A program made the translations under genes and the position numbers. The notes under the pieces are model-generated. The model was given only the letters and a program-made list of their open reading frames with translations. It ran no database searches and was not told the origin of the DNA. 64,000 bases of DNA, from contig CM055113.1 in the NCBI GenBank assembly GCA_029204225.1, forward strand, positions 26,215,462 to 26,279,461, in the 5' to 3' direction. Positions 15,599 through 27,792 of the stretch are shown piece by piece. The first letter of the stretch is position 1, and each line of letters opens with the position of its first letter. This DNA comes from Diphasiastrum complanatum. Taxonomy: Eukaryota > Streptophyta > Lycopodiopsida > Lycopodiales > Lycopodiaceae.

Positions 15599-17004
15599 GT
15601 TGATTCCACTAAATAAGATAGGTGAGCAATCCAATGGGATTCAACCAGAATAAGCACCCCAGTCATAAACCTCAGGTTTTGAGCACCGGGGAGATGAAGA
15701 TCCTTAAGGAGGGGGAAGTACAAGCATTGGAAAATCAGTCTTCTCCTTTAACCACTCCTACATCCACATCATTCACATTCCATCATCCAATTCTCTTGTC
15801 ACAACATCTATATCTACTTCCATGTCTGTTATATCATCCATATCATCTACCAATATCACTACCACCACAACTTCCATCATCAGAATACCACCACCACCAC
15901 CACCACCTTACCTTACATCTTTCTATTATTCCACCATCTCACTATTCATCTCTTTTCAGATCCTATACCAAGGCAGCTAAAAGGTCATTATAGTGTTATG
16001 CGAAGACCAACTATCACCTACATTGGTTGGTCAGCTAGAAACAATATTTAAGAAAACAAGTGAAACTACAAGAAAAGATATTACAAAATAAAGAAAAAGA
16101 ATCAAAGAGATCCAGCTGAAAAGGTCAATACAAAAGAAAAGATCAAGAAGCAAGACAAGATCTTGGCCGAGTCTCAACAAATAACGGATCAAAGGAAAAG
16201 ATGAAGATGACAGTGGACCTGCAAGATAAAGTGAGCTCCATACCAAGTAATTCTTGATCAAGTCTTGACACTACAAAGATCTAAAGCTGCAATTGTAATA
16301 TTATCAGTCGTTTCACCTTTCACCAAACCCCTCATCATGTTTCCCTACCATCATCAACCCATCCATCTCAATCTGTTTCTATCACTAGCTTCATAACCCC
16401 CTTGAAGACTGATAACCCAAGGTTTGTGTGACCTACCAATTGAAAGTTCTACTCTTCTTGCCAAGACAAGAGTGTCGATGATGTCGGGACTTCGACTGGA
16501 AGAAGAACTAAGGAAACACCTTGAAGTAGAAGGAGGATACAACGAGTGCCAAGGCAATTCATGATTATTTGGCAAGACTTATGAGAGAATTGTCTCAAAA
16601 ATCCAAAGAAAAGGTCCAAAGGCAATTTTCCAAAGGACAATATGTTCAGATGATCGAGAGCTGGTACACATACAAGCTTATACCAGTGGTTAGGCCTTAT
16701 TTGGGACCTATTCTATTGGGCATAAAAATGAGATTAATCACATTCGAAGTCATCAAAAAGAAGATAGGCTATGAGAAGTCTCTTGACAAAAAGAAAGCTG
16801 AAAATGACAAGCAAGAGACTCTCGGTTATGTAGGACTATCTCGATAATCTGCTGTGAGTTTGAAGTATTGCCGAGAAGCACGACGATATCAACCAATAAG
16901 TTCTTGGTTTTATGCAGGCAAATGCTGATCCATGCCTTTCCAAGAATCAAGCGTCAAACCTGAGGCATTGCAGTGGGACTTGCAATACTATAGGAGGAGG
17001 ATAA
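15599..17004 (+). mobile_element. Extra-ORF region, gypsy element copy A
   Basis: Homologous to 28882-30244 and, more distantly, to 5454-8222. It keeps the AAKRS block and YHLHWLVS (near 15970-16040) and an open stretch at 16569-16847 with FSKGQYVQMIESW and KKAENDKQETLG. It ends in a purine tract, AGGAGGAGGATAA, just before the LTR, as expected for a polypurine tract. Several breaks are present. Confidence 0.65.
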
Positions 17005-18176
17005 TGTTAGCTAATGCCATGCCCCTAACGTGTCGATGCAGTGTCTCATCACCCAAAAAGGGCTTAGAGTAGAGATAAAGTTGGGAGCCAAGTCTGAGAG
17101 CACGAGAATTACTAGTGATACGCTAAATGAATATTCTGTGAGCCCCATGGTAGTTCCCGAAAGATGGATAGCCATGTGAGAGCTAGCAATTTCGACTATC
17201 TAAAGGCATGTTTTTAATAAAGAGGCCTCCTATTATCAAGTAAGAGGTGAAACTCAAATCCTTATATATTGGGGTTCACTCTGTTGTAAGAGGTGGAATC
17301 CTGATTATGTTACAATTGGATTCACCGACTTGTGGGTATAGATAGAGGACTCCTCCACGAGTTCCATAGTTTGTATTATGTACTGAAATGTTGTTGCTCC
17401 TTGAACTGAAGATTCTACTACTTGTATTTCTTTACATGCTCCATCTTCATGCATATAGTTTGGGTATTGACATATGAATGTGTTTGTTGTTGTTTATTTT
17501 TCTTTTAAGAATTGGTTGGGGATTAGTGTCAGGTAGATGTGTAAGGCTTGGAGGCTGATCCATCATTCTACTCAATTCATATGCTTTCTAGTTATCGGCC
17601 TGAGGAGTTCTTCTTACAACTGTTGAGTGACAGTTGTAACAAGCACTTTGTAGTATTCTCATTTGTGTTAGCATCAAGTAGATTTGTAGGAATTGGAGAT
17701 TGATCTACCATTCCACTTATTTCTGACATTTCTTGATTTTTGGTTCCATGAGGAGTTCTTCTTGCAGCTGTTGAGTGATAGTTGTAAGAAGCACTTTGTA
17801 GGTTCTAAGATTTCAGTTAAATATTGTTGTGTTGATTCTGTGATTTCAGTAGGAGTAGATTAAGTTTAATTCTTTGTTCCTTTCTCATATTGGTTTAATA
17901 GTCTATAGTTTGTAACAATAAAGCAAAAACTGCAGCAGTTTGTAGAAAGTAGAAGAATGAGTTCGTGACAGATCCTATATCCAAGATGAGCTACCATTGT
18001 CAATAAAAGACCGAAATTAGGTCATAGGTGTGCCATTGACAGGCGGGACACACTACCAATATATCATACATAGCAGTCTGTCAGCATAATTGTAGCACAC
18101 AAGGAGAGAATCTCTGCAAATAGAAGATGAATAGGTGCTAATAGAGAAGTAGAGCTAGGAGATGCATCTGTAAACA
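17005..18176 (+). mobile_element. LTR of copy A, 1172 bp
   Basis: TGTTAGCTAATG start, CTGTAAACA end. It contains a TATA-like CTTATATATT near 17261 and the CTCCACGAGTTC block shared with the LTR at 8259-9349. It is preceded by a polypurine tract and followed at once by TTGGCGCC, the usual start of a Tat-type primer site. It therefore reads PPT-LTR-PBS, as in a tandem arrangement or an LTR shared by two elements. Confidence 0.75.
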
Positions 18177-18190
18177 TTGGCGCCCATACA
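18177..18190 (+). promoter_or_regulatory. Candidate primer-binding site
   Basis: TTGGCGCCCATAC begins directly after the LTR end; copy B has TTGGCGCCAGTAC. TGGCGCC is the start of the primer site used by many plant Tat/Ogre elements. Only seven bases match well. Confidence 0.45.
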
Positions 18191-19197
18191 ACAAATATCT
18201 TGCAAAAGTGCAACACGTATACATGCATTGAGATATTTTATTGGATGTGGCTGTTGCTGATAGAACCATACAGTCACATTGTAGGTCTCACCTCTTTTAT
18301 TCTTCTGTTAACTATTATGTTTGAATTATTCTTATGTCATTGTAATGGATAATAATGTTGCGTTAATGCTTGGTGCAGATGTCTTTCCTTCAAATAGCTT
18401 CTATTGGCGAAATGTGAAGTCCTTCATTGAAAAATTCTCCGCCATACACGCCAGATATGGAGAGCTAATATATGGTGGGTTGACATCCTCTAGCATGATC
18501 AAAATGGGCATTTTCTTTTACGATCACAGGTACGAAGTTTAAAAAAAAAAACTTCGGCCATGACAAACTAGCATCACTTTCTGAGCCTACGATCGATTCT
18601 CATGAGTGGGTATGTGCTGACCAATTGAATATTGAATTAATGAAGAGGCAACTTCTCAAAGAGATTATTGGGAATACGAAGCCAACATTCGAATCCAAAT
18701 GAGTCTATTCTAGCATCTATGTGTCGATCACCGTATTTGTTGCCATATTTAAGGCTGTCCCCTTTAGGAAAACAAACACATGTGGGCTTGGGAAGCAACA
18801 GAATCATCACTATTGGATAACATATTTGTCGCATGGGATTCAAATGAAATGGAGCACAAAGGATATTTAATATGGTGTAAGCTCTCTTGCCAAACAATGA
18901 CCATAAGGTATCATATTTCATGTCAAATGTGCTCCTTAAGTTTTATCCTAGGCGATATAAGTTTGCGCATGGCCGATGGGATGCCTTGGACACTGAGACG
19001 AATCAGCAAGAGGCAGAAATATCCATACATTTGCCTCACGATGAAATATGAGAAGTTTATACTAACAGGGAGTGTAGCCTAGAAGATCTTCGGAATATGC
19101 TTGGATTGACCTGATGTGCCATGAAATTTTATCTTCACTCGTAATGGACAAAATGTAAGCCCCTAATTTAAAACAAGATCCTTGAATTTTACCTAGT
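18191..19197 (+). mobile_element. Leader and 5' internal region, copy A
   Basis: Matches 30608-31605 closely. An open stretch at 18321-18542 (SFYWRNVKSFIEKFSAIHAR) and scraps downstream are shared by both copies but match no gag I recognise. Homology with copy B stops at about 19192-19198, where copy A passes straight into a copia gag end. Confidence 0.5.
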
Positions 19198-19462
19198 GGG
19201 AACTCAATGGACACCTTGGAAGTGCGCCCTCCTACTAGGTCCCGTGGCCCAAGTTGTGCTTGTATACTTTGGTCCAAGAGCAATAAAGCTTCTATATCTC
19301 AAGTTGGAGAGCAGGAGGCTATGTTCTCAAAGGGCATGTTCAAGGGCAAGACCAAAGCCAAGTGGTGTAAAGGACAAGATCAAGGTGATCCCTCTACTTT
19401 TGTTGCGAAGAAGAAAGATAGATCTAAGCTAAAATGTCTATTGTAGAATGAAAGGACATTTT
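19198..19462 (+). mobile_element. Ty1/copia gag C-terminal fragment, copy A
   Basis: Encodes RPPTRSRG, a Lys-rich KGMFKGKTKAKW block and KKKDRSKLKC, the lead-in to a copia CCHC knuckle. The sister copy at 36880-37270 reads further into the knuckle (CFYCRMKGHFESH). Both then run into the same tandem units. A broken fragment. Confidence 0.7.
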
Positions 19463-19737
19463 GCATCACACGTGCACACGCACACTCTAAACTCTAAAAT
19501 CATAATACACACGAGGATTAAAAAAAAAACATAGTAGAGTGCTAATCAAAACTCCCGAACCATACGGTTATATCCTATTCCAGAACGTCACCACATGCTC
19601 GCTCCCTATGATGTTTGGGCTTTCTTGTGGAACTTATCGTCAAACAAGAAACATTTGAACCACACCTTTATCGGAAGAAAACAAGGGCTACACACCTTCC
19701 TAGAATTGGGAGTGTTGGTTAACTTTAACTCTTTCAT

Positions 19738-19841
<104 letters not shown>

Positions 19842-20313
19842 AATCTCTCGCTCTCTATTTCTAAGCATGAAAACATAACCAATACACAACACATAAACTA
19901 TGATCTTGTCAATTAAAATAACAGGACTAGGTTAAGATCCTACAAATGAGAGTAGCACAAACTAGTAAGCATGAAACATAAATCAAGATTCTTCGAATTA
20001 GGGTAGCAACAACTGGTAATCATGAAACATAAATGAATGGCATCACACATGCACACGCACACTCTAAACTCTAAAACCATAACACACACAAGGATAAAAA
20101 AATAACATAGTAGAGTGCTAATCAAAACTCCCGAACTATACAGTTATATCCTATTCTAGAATGTCACTACATGCTCCCTCCCTACGATGTTTGGGCTTTC
20201 TTGTGGAACTTATCGTCAAACAAGAAACATTTGAACCACACCTTTATCGGAAGAAAACAAGGGCTACACACCTTCCTAGAATTGGGAGTGTTGGTTAACT
20301 TTAACTCTTTCAT

Positions 20314-20315
<2 letters not shown>

Positions 20316-20346
<31 letters not shown>
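20316..20346 (+). repeat. (CT)n tract in unit 2
   Basis: Short CT run of about 31 bp at the same place in the unit; it explains why this unit is shortest. Confidence 0.95.
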
Positions 20347-20351
<5 letters not shown>

Positions 20352-20797
20352 AAAACATAACCAATACACAACACATAAACTAAGATCTTGTAAATTATAA
20401 TAACAGGACTAGGTTAAGATCCTACAAATCAGAGTAGCACAAACTAGTAAGCATGAAACATAAATCAAGGTTCTGCGAATTAGGGTAGCATGAACTGGTA
20501 ATCATGAAACATAAACGAATGGCATCACACACGCATATGCACACTTTATACTCTAAAACTATAACACACACGAGGATAAAAAAAAAGAACATAGTAGAGT
20601 GCTAATCAAAACTCCCGAACCATACAGTTATATCCTATTCCAGAATGTCACCACATGCTCCCTCCCTAGGGTGTTTGGGCTTCCTAGTGGAAGTTATTGT
20701 CCAACAAAAAAACTTTGAACCATGCCTTTATTGGAAGAAAACAAGGGCTACACACCTTCCTAGAATTGGGAGTGTTGGTTATCTTTAACTCTTTCAT

Positions 20798-20907
<110 letters not shown>

Positions 20908-21236
20908 AATCTCTTGCTCTCTATTTCTAAGCATGAAAACATAACCAATACACAACACATAAACTATGATCTCGTAAATTAAAATAACAAGACTAGGTTA
21001 CGATCCTACAAATCAGAGTAGCACAAACTAGTAAGCATGAAACATAAATCAAGATTTTGCAAATTAGGGTAGCATGAACTGGTAATCATGAAACATAAAC
21101 GAATGGCATCACACACGCACATGCACACTTTGAACTCTAAAACTATAACACACACGAGGATAAAAAAAAAAGAACATAGTAGAGTGCTAATCAAAACTCC
21201 CGAACCATATGGTTATATCCTATTCTAGAATGTCAC

Positions 21237-21843
21237 CTGCTCACCAAGGGAGAAACTCTTCCTCACATGGTTCTGGGGGAGGTTCTAATGGGAGACATGA
21301 TACTTTGACCGTATTCACCCCGATTTTGATCTCATCATCAAGGGTGACATGTTTTTGATTTGAGGTTCTCAATTCGAACTCTCGATTGGTTTCTCGAAGT
21401 AGGGAGATAGTTCCTCATTAGGAAAAATATGGGCTCAAAATGGGCCCTTTAAGAAATTTCACTTTCGAGAGAGGTTACGTAGAGAGAGAATGCAAACCGA
21501 AAACTTTTGGTCATCGTTTTTCGAGTTTTTGGCCTTGCCCGATGTTTAACTGGTATGGTTAAATTCAGACATTAGTTAGTTAATCTGGAGATGTAATAAC
21601 TCCTCTACATGCTTGTTTCAAAATTCGGGGCTAGAGCTTTAAGACTGTAAAGCTTGGTGTGCTGATTGCAAAAATTGAAGCGGGAGTGCAACGAGCACTT
21701 TTGAAATCTTTGTATGCTTACAGTGAAATATAAGGCCGGACGATTTTTCAGCACAACATAGACATTACAAAAGTAAGGTATGCTAGATCTATTCGGTTTG
21801 ACTTATTGTAGTTTGAAGCATTTACGGATTGTAGCTTTCAACA
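21237..21843 (+). mobile_element. TIR-family end and leader, copy A
   Basis: At 21416 the sequence CATTAGGAAAAATATGGGCT begins a stretch that matches the inverted-repeat element end at 58879 and 36210 (TGGGCCCTTTAAGAAATTT, then GAGAGAGGTTA). It leads into the unrecognised coding region at 21844. This suggests that the coding region belongs to a DNA transposon of that family. No matching right end was found. Confidence 0.5.
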
Positions 21844-22470
21844 ATGGAAAGGTTCCATTTGCATATTGCACTTCCTATGGAATGCACTCCAATTATTAAG
21901 AAAAATTCAAAAGTTGTAGAGAATGTTGCTGCTATAGTTAGAGAATTGAGAACGAATAATTATAAGAATATAGATTTGTGGTTGGATGGATCAATTTAGC
22001 CTAATGGTCCAGCTACCAATTTGTGTCCAGATTTTAAGTCTGTAGCTCATCTTCTCAGATTTGTATGTGAAGAAAATAGTAGATTACTTGGATATTGTCA
22101 AAGGTTGTGTGATATTGGAATGCATAGTGTATCTTGTATTAATCAACAATAACAGTTTGCTAATCAACAATTGCAACGTGCAAATCAACAATTTCTTCAT
22201 TATGTGCAACACACTAGTGCTGAAAACAATGCACTCAAGTATGCTATATCAGAGTTGAGTGTTACAGTCACTACTCTTCAGGGATCAGACCTAGAAATGT
22301 TAGAATCCATGGAGAAGTTGCGATCTGACAGTTTAAAATCTGTTGTTGATATAAAAGTTATCAAAACGACAATGATGACAAGAAAAAGAAAGAGAGTACC
22401 AATGAAGAATGTTGATGACTTATCTATCTACACACAACAGCAATCTGAAAAAAAAGATTTGAGCATTTAA
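21844..22470 (+). pseudogene. Unrecognised repeat-borne protein, part 1, copy A
   Basis: One frame runs from ATG at 21844 (MERFHLHIALPMEC) to 22470. It is interrupted by TAG near 21998 and TAA near 22150, each at a place where glutamine (CAG or CAA) fits the surrounding Gln-rich sequence. The second half (ANQQFLHYVQHTSAENNALK) looks helical and ends in a basic RKRKRV nuclear-localisation-like block. The second copy (39617-40230) shares both stops, so they predate the duplication. No family recognised. Its position next to a TIR-family end suggests a DNA-transposon protein. The following open region at 22571 may be a second exon or separate gene. Confidence 0.45.
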
Positions 22471-22570
22471 GTATGTTTTCTTATAAACAGTTTATTTGAT
22501 TTGTATTGGTCATACAAGTTTCATTTGCATTTGATAATATGCATTATCAATTTATTAAACATAATTCGAG

Positions 22571-23052
22571 TTTTATATGTCTGTTGCAGATCATTTTTGG
22601 TGGCAAAAAACTATTTAACAGATCGTTCATGCATCGGATCTTCTTTAAGACTTGTTTTACCAAGAAAGTCAGCAAAGGCAATGATGAAAAATGCTCGGCT
22701 TGAAAAAATAAAAAATGAAATTGCAGAGACTTTGAATAAGGTACAAACTTATTTGGATGCAAATGTGATACTAGGGGCATGTGATGTTTCTGGAATTAGC
22801 ATAAATGCTTATTCTACTATTTTTAGAGTAGTTAAAGAAGCCTTTTCTCAAGTGATAGTGAAGAAAACATATTTTCCTTGTCCATATCAGGTAAGATTAG
22901 CAAGAAATTATTATAATGACAGAATGTTGAAAGTAGTTGGCCAACCACTTCATATAACTCAATTATGTAAATCAGAATATGGTGAGTGCAATTACAATGA
23001 TTGTAATAATATTTTCCTTGATATTGAAAGTGTTCTAAAATACATTATTTGA
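22571..23052 (+). CDS. Unrecognised repeat-borne protein, part 2, copy A
   Basis: The open frame gives SFLVAKNYLTDRSC, then RKSAKAMMKNARLEKIKNE and GACDVSGISINAYSTIF. It ends with a short Cys cluster (CKSEYGECNYNDC). After its stop at 23050 the same coding style continues briefly (GKIIIVIKLDETEIIK), so the reading is probably interrupted there. CTGTTGCAG just before the start looks like a splice acceptor, which would make this an internal exon. Copy B at 40339-40796 is nearly identical. No domain recognised; a transposase-like protein is an inference from its repeat context and acidic DETE motif. Confidence 0.4.
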
Positions 23053-23149
23053 TTCTATAAACTAGACGAACATCAAAAAAATGGAAAGATCATTATTGTA
23101 ATAAAATTGGATGAAACCGAAATCATCAAAGGTTAAAAGTTGAAACGAG

Positions 23150-23330
23150 TGAGTCTCACGTCGGGGACTTTTGAACAAGATGCGCGTTGATTCGATATTC
23201 CGTTGGAAGAGGCTGATATCGCTTCAGCGCGCGTGAATGATTATGATCGGGGTGTCAAAAACCAGGTGCACATTGAATCGATATTGCATAAGAAGAGGTT
23301 GATATCACATCAGTGCACGAGAGGAGATTG
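23150..23330. repeat. Paired GCGCGTTGATTCGATAT hairpins
   Basis: Two imperfect inverted repeats lie side by side: TGCGCGTTGATTCGATATT (23180) against CTGATATCGCTTCAGCGCGC, and GTGCACATTGAATCGATATT (23265) against TTGATATCACATCAGTGCAC. The words match a motif repeated at 32.6-32.8 and 59.5-60.8 kb. The same pair occurs in copy B at about 40948-41095. Confidence 0.7.
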
Positions 23331-23811
23331 TCCTCTTGTGAAAGTATTTGCTTCCAGCTCTCTATTCCGAGGTGCACACCTCTTTCTTAGCTGGGTTTTT
23401 CTCTTGGAAATAAAGGTTGTATCGTTTCTAATTCGAAATTTGGCCTTGGAAAAACTTTCAACAATTTCTTGGTGGGATGTATTATGTGAATCATCATCAT
23501 GCACAATCCAATTGAATCCATAACATGAATTCACATTCTTGTGAGCACTCGCTTTCATCAAACTTATATCATAATCTAGCACGCTAGCATGGATCTCGGT
23601 ATATTTACTATTCTTCTCAGTAAACGCTTTCAAGAAAACTGAGCCACAATCATTTAAGCCTTCTTGAATGTCAATCACACATTCACAATTCAGTTTCTTT
23701 CTAGCATCCTTCTTGAAAGCAAAAAAAAAATGTCACATTTTCATCAAAGTCCATCACTTCGAAGCACCACTTATAATTATAGTCAATCTCAACAAAATTG
23801 TCCAATTCACC
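23310..23811 (-). pseudogene. Unrecognised minus-strand coding region, copy A
   Basis: The minus-strand frame has CVIDIQEGLNDCGSVFLKAF, a HDDDSHNTSHQE acidic/His block and FISKRKTQLRKRC. Copy B (41202-41658) has the same peptide and extends it upstream. I do not recognise the family. It faces the plus-strand regions at 21844-23052 across the hairpin motifs, so the two could be convergent genes of one transposon or separate insertions. Confidence 0.35.
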
Positions 23812-24006
23812 TCTCTGCCTTATGACTGAGAAATGGATGCTCAACCATCAAAAACACTTGTTCTACAAAAATGCTTGCATTGGATTGGTTGTTACAGTTC
23901 ATACCACTTAAAAAAGTGCATATCCAACCTACCAAATTCTCCTTATCTACAACTCTTATATTGCAACAAAACCGTCCAAATGACACAACAACAATCAAGC
24001 ATGCCG

Positions 24007-24060
<54 letters not shown>

Positions 24061-24375
24061 TACAAGTTACCAATCTATCTCTCCATATCATTCATATAAA
24101 GCACGAAATGAAACACCAAGCATTTGAATATAGAAAGATGTTAACAACGTCAACAATACCATGGCCATGTGAACTTTCCAATCACTTCATCTTCACTCCA
24201 ACAATAGAGGATACACAAACAGTTTCCAAATAGTTCATACACTAATCCAGGCACAATAAAGCATGAATATCTCTAAACCTGTTGTATAAAATTCCAACCA
24301 ACTTTCTACCTACATCATGTCTACTCCATCAATGAGAACATAAACATAATTTATACCAAACAAACAAAAACCTCC
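23812..24375. other. No gene assigned; (CT)n at 24011-24057
   Basis: Homology with copy B ends at 23811. A 47-bp CT tract lies at 24011-24057. A minus-strand open frame at 23807-23998 is unrecognised. Confidence 0.5.
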
Positions 24376-25282
24376 CTATGCATGCTTCATAAAACTACAA
24401 ATGACATCTTTGAGCTCCTTCAAAAAATCCAGTCTAGCCTGTTCAAATTCTCTTGCTACTTTTTCCTTCTCAATTTCATGTTTGGCCAAGTTGACTATTG
24501 CATCTTCGATATTCTCCAAGGAGCGTTTGTCCCTCATTTTTTCATTTGCTATTTTGCTCTTGTCCACCCGCCTCTCTATGCCCACAGGTTCATCACTTGG
24601 TTTCCCTGATGGAAGACCCTCATTATTGGTTTCCATTTCGACTTCTTCCTCCACATCAATAGAACTAACATGTGCATGGCACACGGACATGTGCTCTGTT
24701 GTGTATATATTGATCAATAATGTCAAAGTGCTTTAATTTTGTGGATCTTTTGTTTCCGGAAATACTATTAGCCAATTTGTCTTCCTTGTATTCTTTGTAA
24801 ATCGTCTTCCATTTTTTTCGACAAGCTTCAACATCTTTATCAAAGTCGGGGCAAGTTGAGCAAAGTTGTACGAACAATTTGTGCCAAACATCAATGCCTT
24901 GTTTTGGTGGCTTCAGAAACTCTTCTTGCATTTGTCCCTGAACGTGAATGAGATTCACAACCCAGTGCTCCATCCACCTTTTCCCCTTCGACCTATTGGA
25001 TACATGAGCAATGTCTTCAGAGGAAATCACCCTTCCCCTTTTCATGTTTGATTGTGTTTCTGCTTGTGGCTCATTGCCCTGTTGCGAATTAAAATCTATA
25101 TGTAGCCCTGGAAAAGTTCTTTTGGCATGTGGATGGAACATATTCCGAGTCATCCAAAGTATGTTGGCTCCATCTTGTTGCTCACTACAATCGTCAAAAG
25201 GCCTATACGGAACAAATCTAGATGCCATGTCCAACAAGTAGTCGTGTGAACCTACAAATGTCAACATCCATATTGTAAACAT
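24376..25282 (-). pseudogene. Trihelix (Myb/SANT-like) DNA-binding protein gene
   Basis: The upstream open frame (25282-24665, 205 codons) has an N-terminal region, a basic SNRSKGKRW stretch and a trihelix domain at about residues 95-185. Its spaced tryptophans sit in WMEHW, DVWHKLF and KKWKTIYKEYK, the last being the classic third-helix pattern. The second frame (24726-24376) adds an acidic EVEMETNNEG linker and a C-terminal coiled coil (HEIEKEKVAREFEQARLDFL), as in many trihelix and Harbinger Myb-like proteins. The two frames overlap by about 60 bp and do not share phase, so the gene has either a frameshift or an unseen splice near 24700. It could be a host trihelix gene or the Myb-like ORF of a PIF/Harbinger element; no transposase partner was found. 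Confidence 0.65.
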
Positions 25283-27240
25283 TGGGTATCAAGCACTCTT
25301 GAGCAAATACGAACATAAACTGTTGCTAATTTATGGTAGATTGTTTACAAATTTGTAACCCTAAACATCCACAATATTAAAAACCAAGACATGAAGTCCA
25401 CCCAAGCGATAATTGTTTTCTCAGCACATACATGCGTGTAAGTCATGACAACATAAACTTTGACGCACACAACATAAATGTCAGGCTGAGGGCAAGGGCA
25501 TTGAAATTCAGAAAAGTTTTAAGGGCTGAGATTTCTGACAATGCCTTCCCAGTTGTCGGAGGCATCACACTTGTGAAGCTCTCTTACAGAATGTCTCTGG
25601 CAAAGGATGTTAATTATAACCCCAAGCTTATAGAATCAGCAAACGGCATTACATCAGCAATGGTTGTGCCTGCCTTATGTAGTTTATTTTATAGCTGCAG
25701 CTCATTTTGGCGGGTCTCCTCTGGCAGCCACAGTCCTCCTTTCTAAGTTTAAATCTAGTCTTTCAATTCCACTGCCAAACTTAGCTGCCTTATTTCTTGT
25801 CTGTCTCTTTGTCTATGTGTGTGTGTCTCCCAATCTCTACCGTGCTTGCACACACAGACAACAAAAAAGAGCTGCAGAAGTAGTGTGCAGTGGCTGGGGA
25901 GGTAGTAGCAAGTAGCAAGAGGTGATTGCTACAATCGCAAGAGGTAGTAGCTTGTAGCAAGAGTTGGTTGCACTTGCTAGCTTCGATCCATAGATGGTAG
26001 GAGAAGCATAAGTTTCAGAGTACTAGCAGCTAGCAGCTCAAGGCCCATCCTTGGACTGTTGCAGAACAAGACACTACCCAGTGATGTCCAGCATGGAAGC
26101 TGAACCTTTATGGAGCTCGCTTAACATGATGCCACAATGCAAGTGTAAACTTGCATTGTCCCAAGCTCCAACAATCCAGGGCTTTTTTGTCCTCCAATAT
26201 CTGGTTGAAATTGCCTACTTTGTAGTTATTTCATTTTCCTTCTGGAGATTACAAATCATATTTGTGCACTGTCAACAGAGGAACGTGGATAAACAAAGTT
26301 GTTGGTCATCAAGTGTGCCAATGGTGTTTAATAGCAGAGAACCAGAGAAAAAAAAACAAGTAATTCAAGACTCTGACAAAGTAGAGAAGAGACAAGAAAT
26401 AGTAATTGAGCTCAAGACACCCACAGTACACGGATTCTCAACAAATCCAAAAGATGAGTGACATCAAATGGAGTTAAACCAGCTAAGGAGAATGCCATCA
26501 TTGTTTGATGCGGACAACAACTGCACGAGGGCGGCCAATTGTGCGTTGGAAAACTCTGCGCTGGAAATATTCGCAGCCATTCTCAATCCATGAAGCGCTG
26601 GGATTGGAACCATTCCCAATCCAGGAGTGTTGGAGTTGCAGAGGCAAGGACAACAAAAAAAACATGATTTGAAAAAGAGAATCAAGGATAGCTGTTGCCG
26701 CTGTTATTGGAGAAGATGATGATTCAATCGGCCAAGACGATGGAGAAGCAGCACCACGAGAGAACGGAGCAACCAACGATGTGCACAAAAAGCTTTTGGA
26801 AGTGGAAGCGGGAATGCATTCTAAACTAGCGATGGCGGGAAGGCTGATCATTGGGCAGTTGCAGAATAGGCCCTGGGCCTCCCGTTTTGGGCCTGCATAT
26901 GCCCCTGGTATCTCCCAGGGCCTAAGATATCCCAAGGTCGCAGCCACATCAGCTGCCACATGGGGGCAACTATAAACCCATGTGGAATAGTCTCAGGCCC
27001 TTTGGAATGTCTCGGCCAACCAGAATGCTAGAATAGAGGTGAAGGGACTTACCCCCCATCCCATGTGAAACCACCCTTAGACGTCTGCAAGAGACTACCC
27101 TTGCTCTTTCCTTAACGCTGAAAAAATAGTCGCAAATGCAAATTCATTCACGTAATGCCTTGTGCTCAGGTGTCCTTTGTATTTTGGGACCACCTCCAAG
27201 AGCATAATGTCCATCCAATTTTCTCTTTCTTAGGAATCTA
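25283..27240. other. No gene assigned
   Basis: Open frames at 25432-25746, 26051-26461 (plus) and 26498-26959 (minus) match nothing I know. A peptide near 25500-25660 (RAEISDNAFPVVGGITLVKL) looks protein-like and might be a decayed exon. Short AGTAGCAAG repeats lie at 25900-25965. A perfect 9-bp inverted repeat, CCACATGGG/CCCATGTGG, lies at 26956-26985. Confidence 0.4.
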
Positions 27241-27390
27241 TCATTCTCTCTCCTCTCTCCGGTGGAATTCACTTTCTCTCTCCTCTCTCCGGTGGAATGC
27301 ACGTTCTCTCTCCTCTCTCCGGTGAAATGCACGTTCTCTCTCCGGTGGAATGCACGCTCTCTCTTCTCTCTCCGGTGGAATGTGCATGTG
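27241..27390 (+). repeat. About 30-bp tandem repeat, 5 units
   Basis: TTCTCTCTCCTCTCTCCGGT followed by GGAATGCACG repeats about five times, one unit shortened. It lies about 400 bp upstream of the chitinase TATA box. Confidence 0.9.
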
Positions 27391-27782
27391 CTATGTGGCA
27401 GCCCATCATTCGTTGTCAACATGCACATTCCACCACAAACGTAAAAAGAATTGCGAAAAAAAATTGGCAAAAAACCGAAAAAAAAAAAAAAACTGGTCTA
27501 TGCGTACGGCCGTACGGCCAAAAAACGAAAAAATAAAAAAAAATAAAAAATAAAAAAACCTTAGCACAATGGCATTACCTAGGGGAAGGCCCGAAGGCCT
27601 GCCCTCGAGCTCCCGCCCTCGGGCAAGGGCCCTCCCAGCAAGGAAGGCCCTCAGGCATATTTCTTTATGGGAGTTTCAACACGCCCCCTATAATAATGGA
27701 TAGACTAACTCAAGCAACTGACTTAGTTGCTCTATTCCACAACATTAGACGCGAATTCCTCTGCCCCAAGTCTTCACGAGCC
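27391..27782. other. A-rich run and GC-rich segment upstream of chitinase
   Basis: An A-rich stretch (about 27455-27560) is followed by a GC-rich piece with repeated GGCCC and CCCTCGGGC words (27575-27660). No gene. Confidence 0.5.
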
Positions 27783-27783
27783 C

Positions 27784-27792
27784 ATATAAATA
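27784..27792 (+). promoter_or_regulatory. TATA box of the chitinase gene
   Basis: ATATAAATA in CCCATATAAATAAAATG, 178 bp before the ATG at 27970. A start site near 27815 would give a leader of about 150 nt. Confidence 0.6.

Noticed and set aside
22471-22590. A clean intron joining the two open regions at 21844 and 22571
   Set aside because: The acceptor looks good, but the plausible GTATGT donor lies after the stop of the first region, so the join is not supported.
26051-26461. 136-codon plus-strand ORF and the minus ORF at 26498-26959
   Set aside because: No recognisable domain or neighbouring support; left as unassigned.
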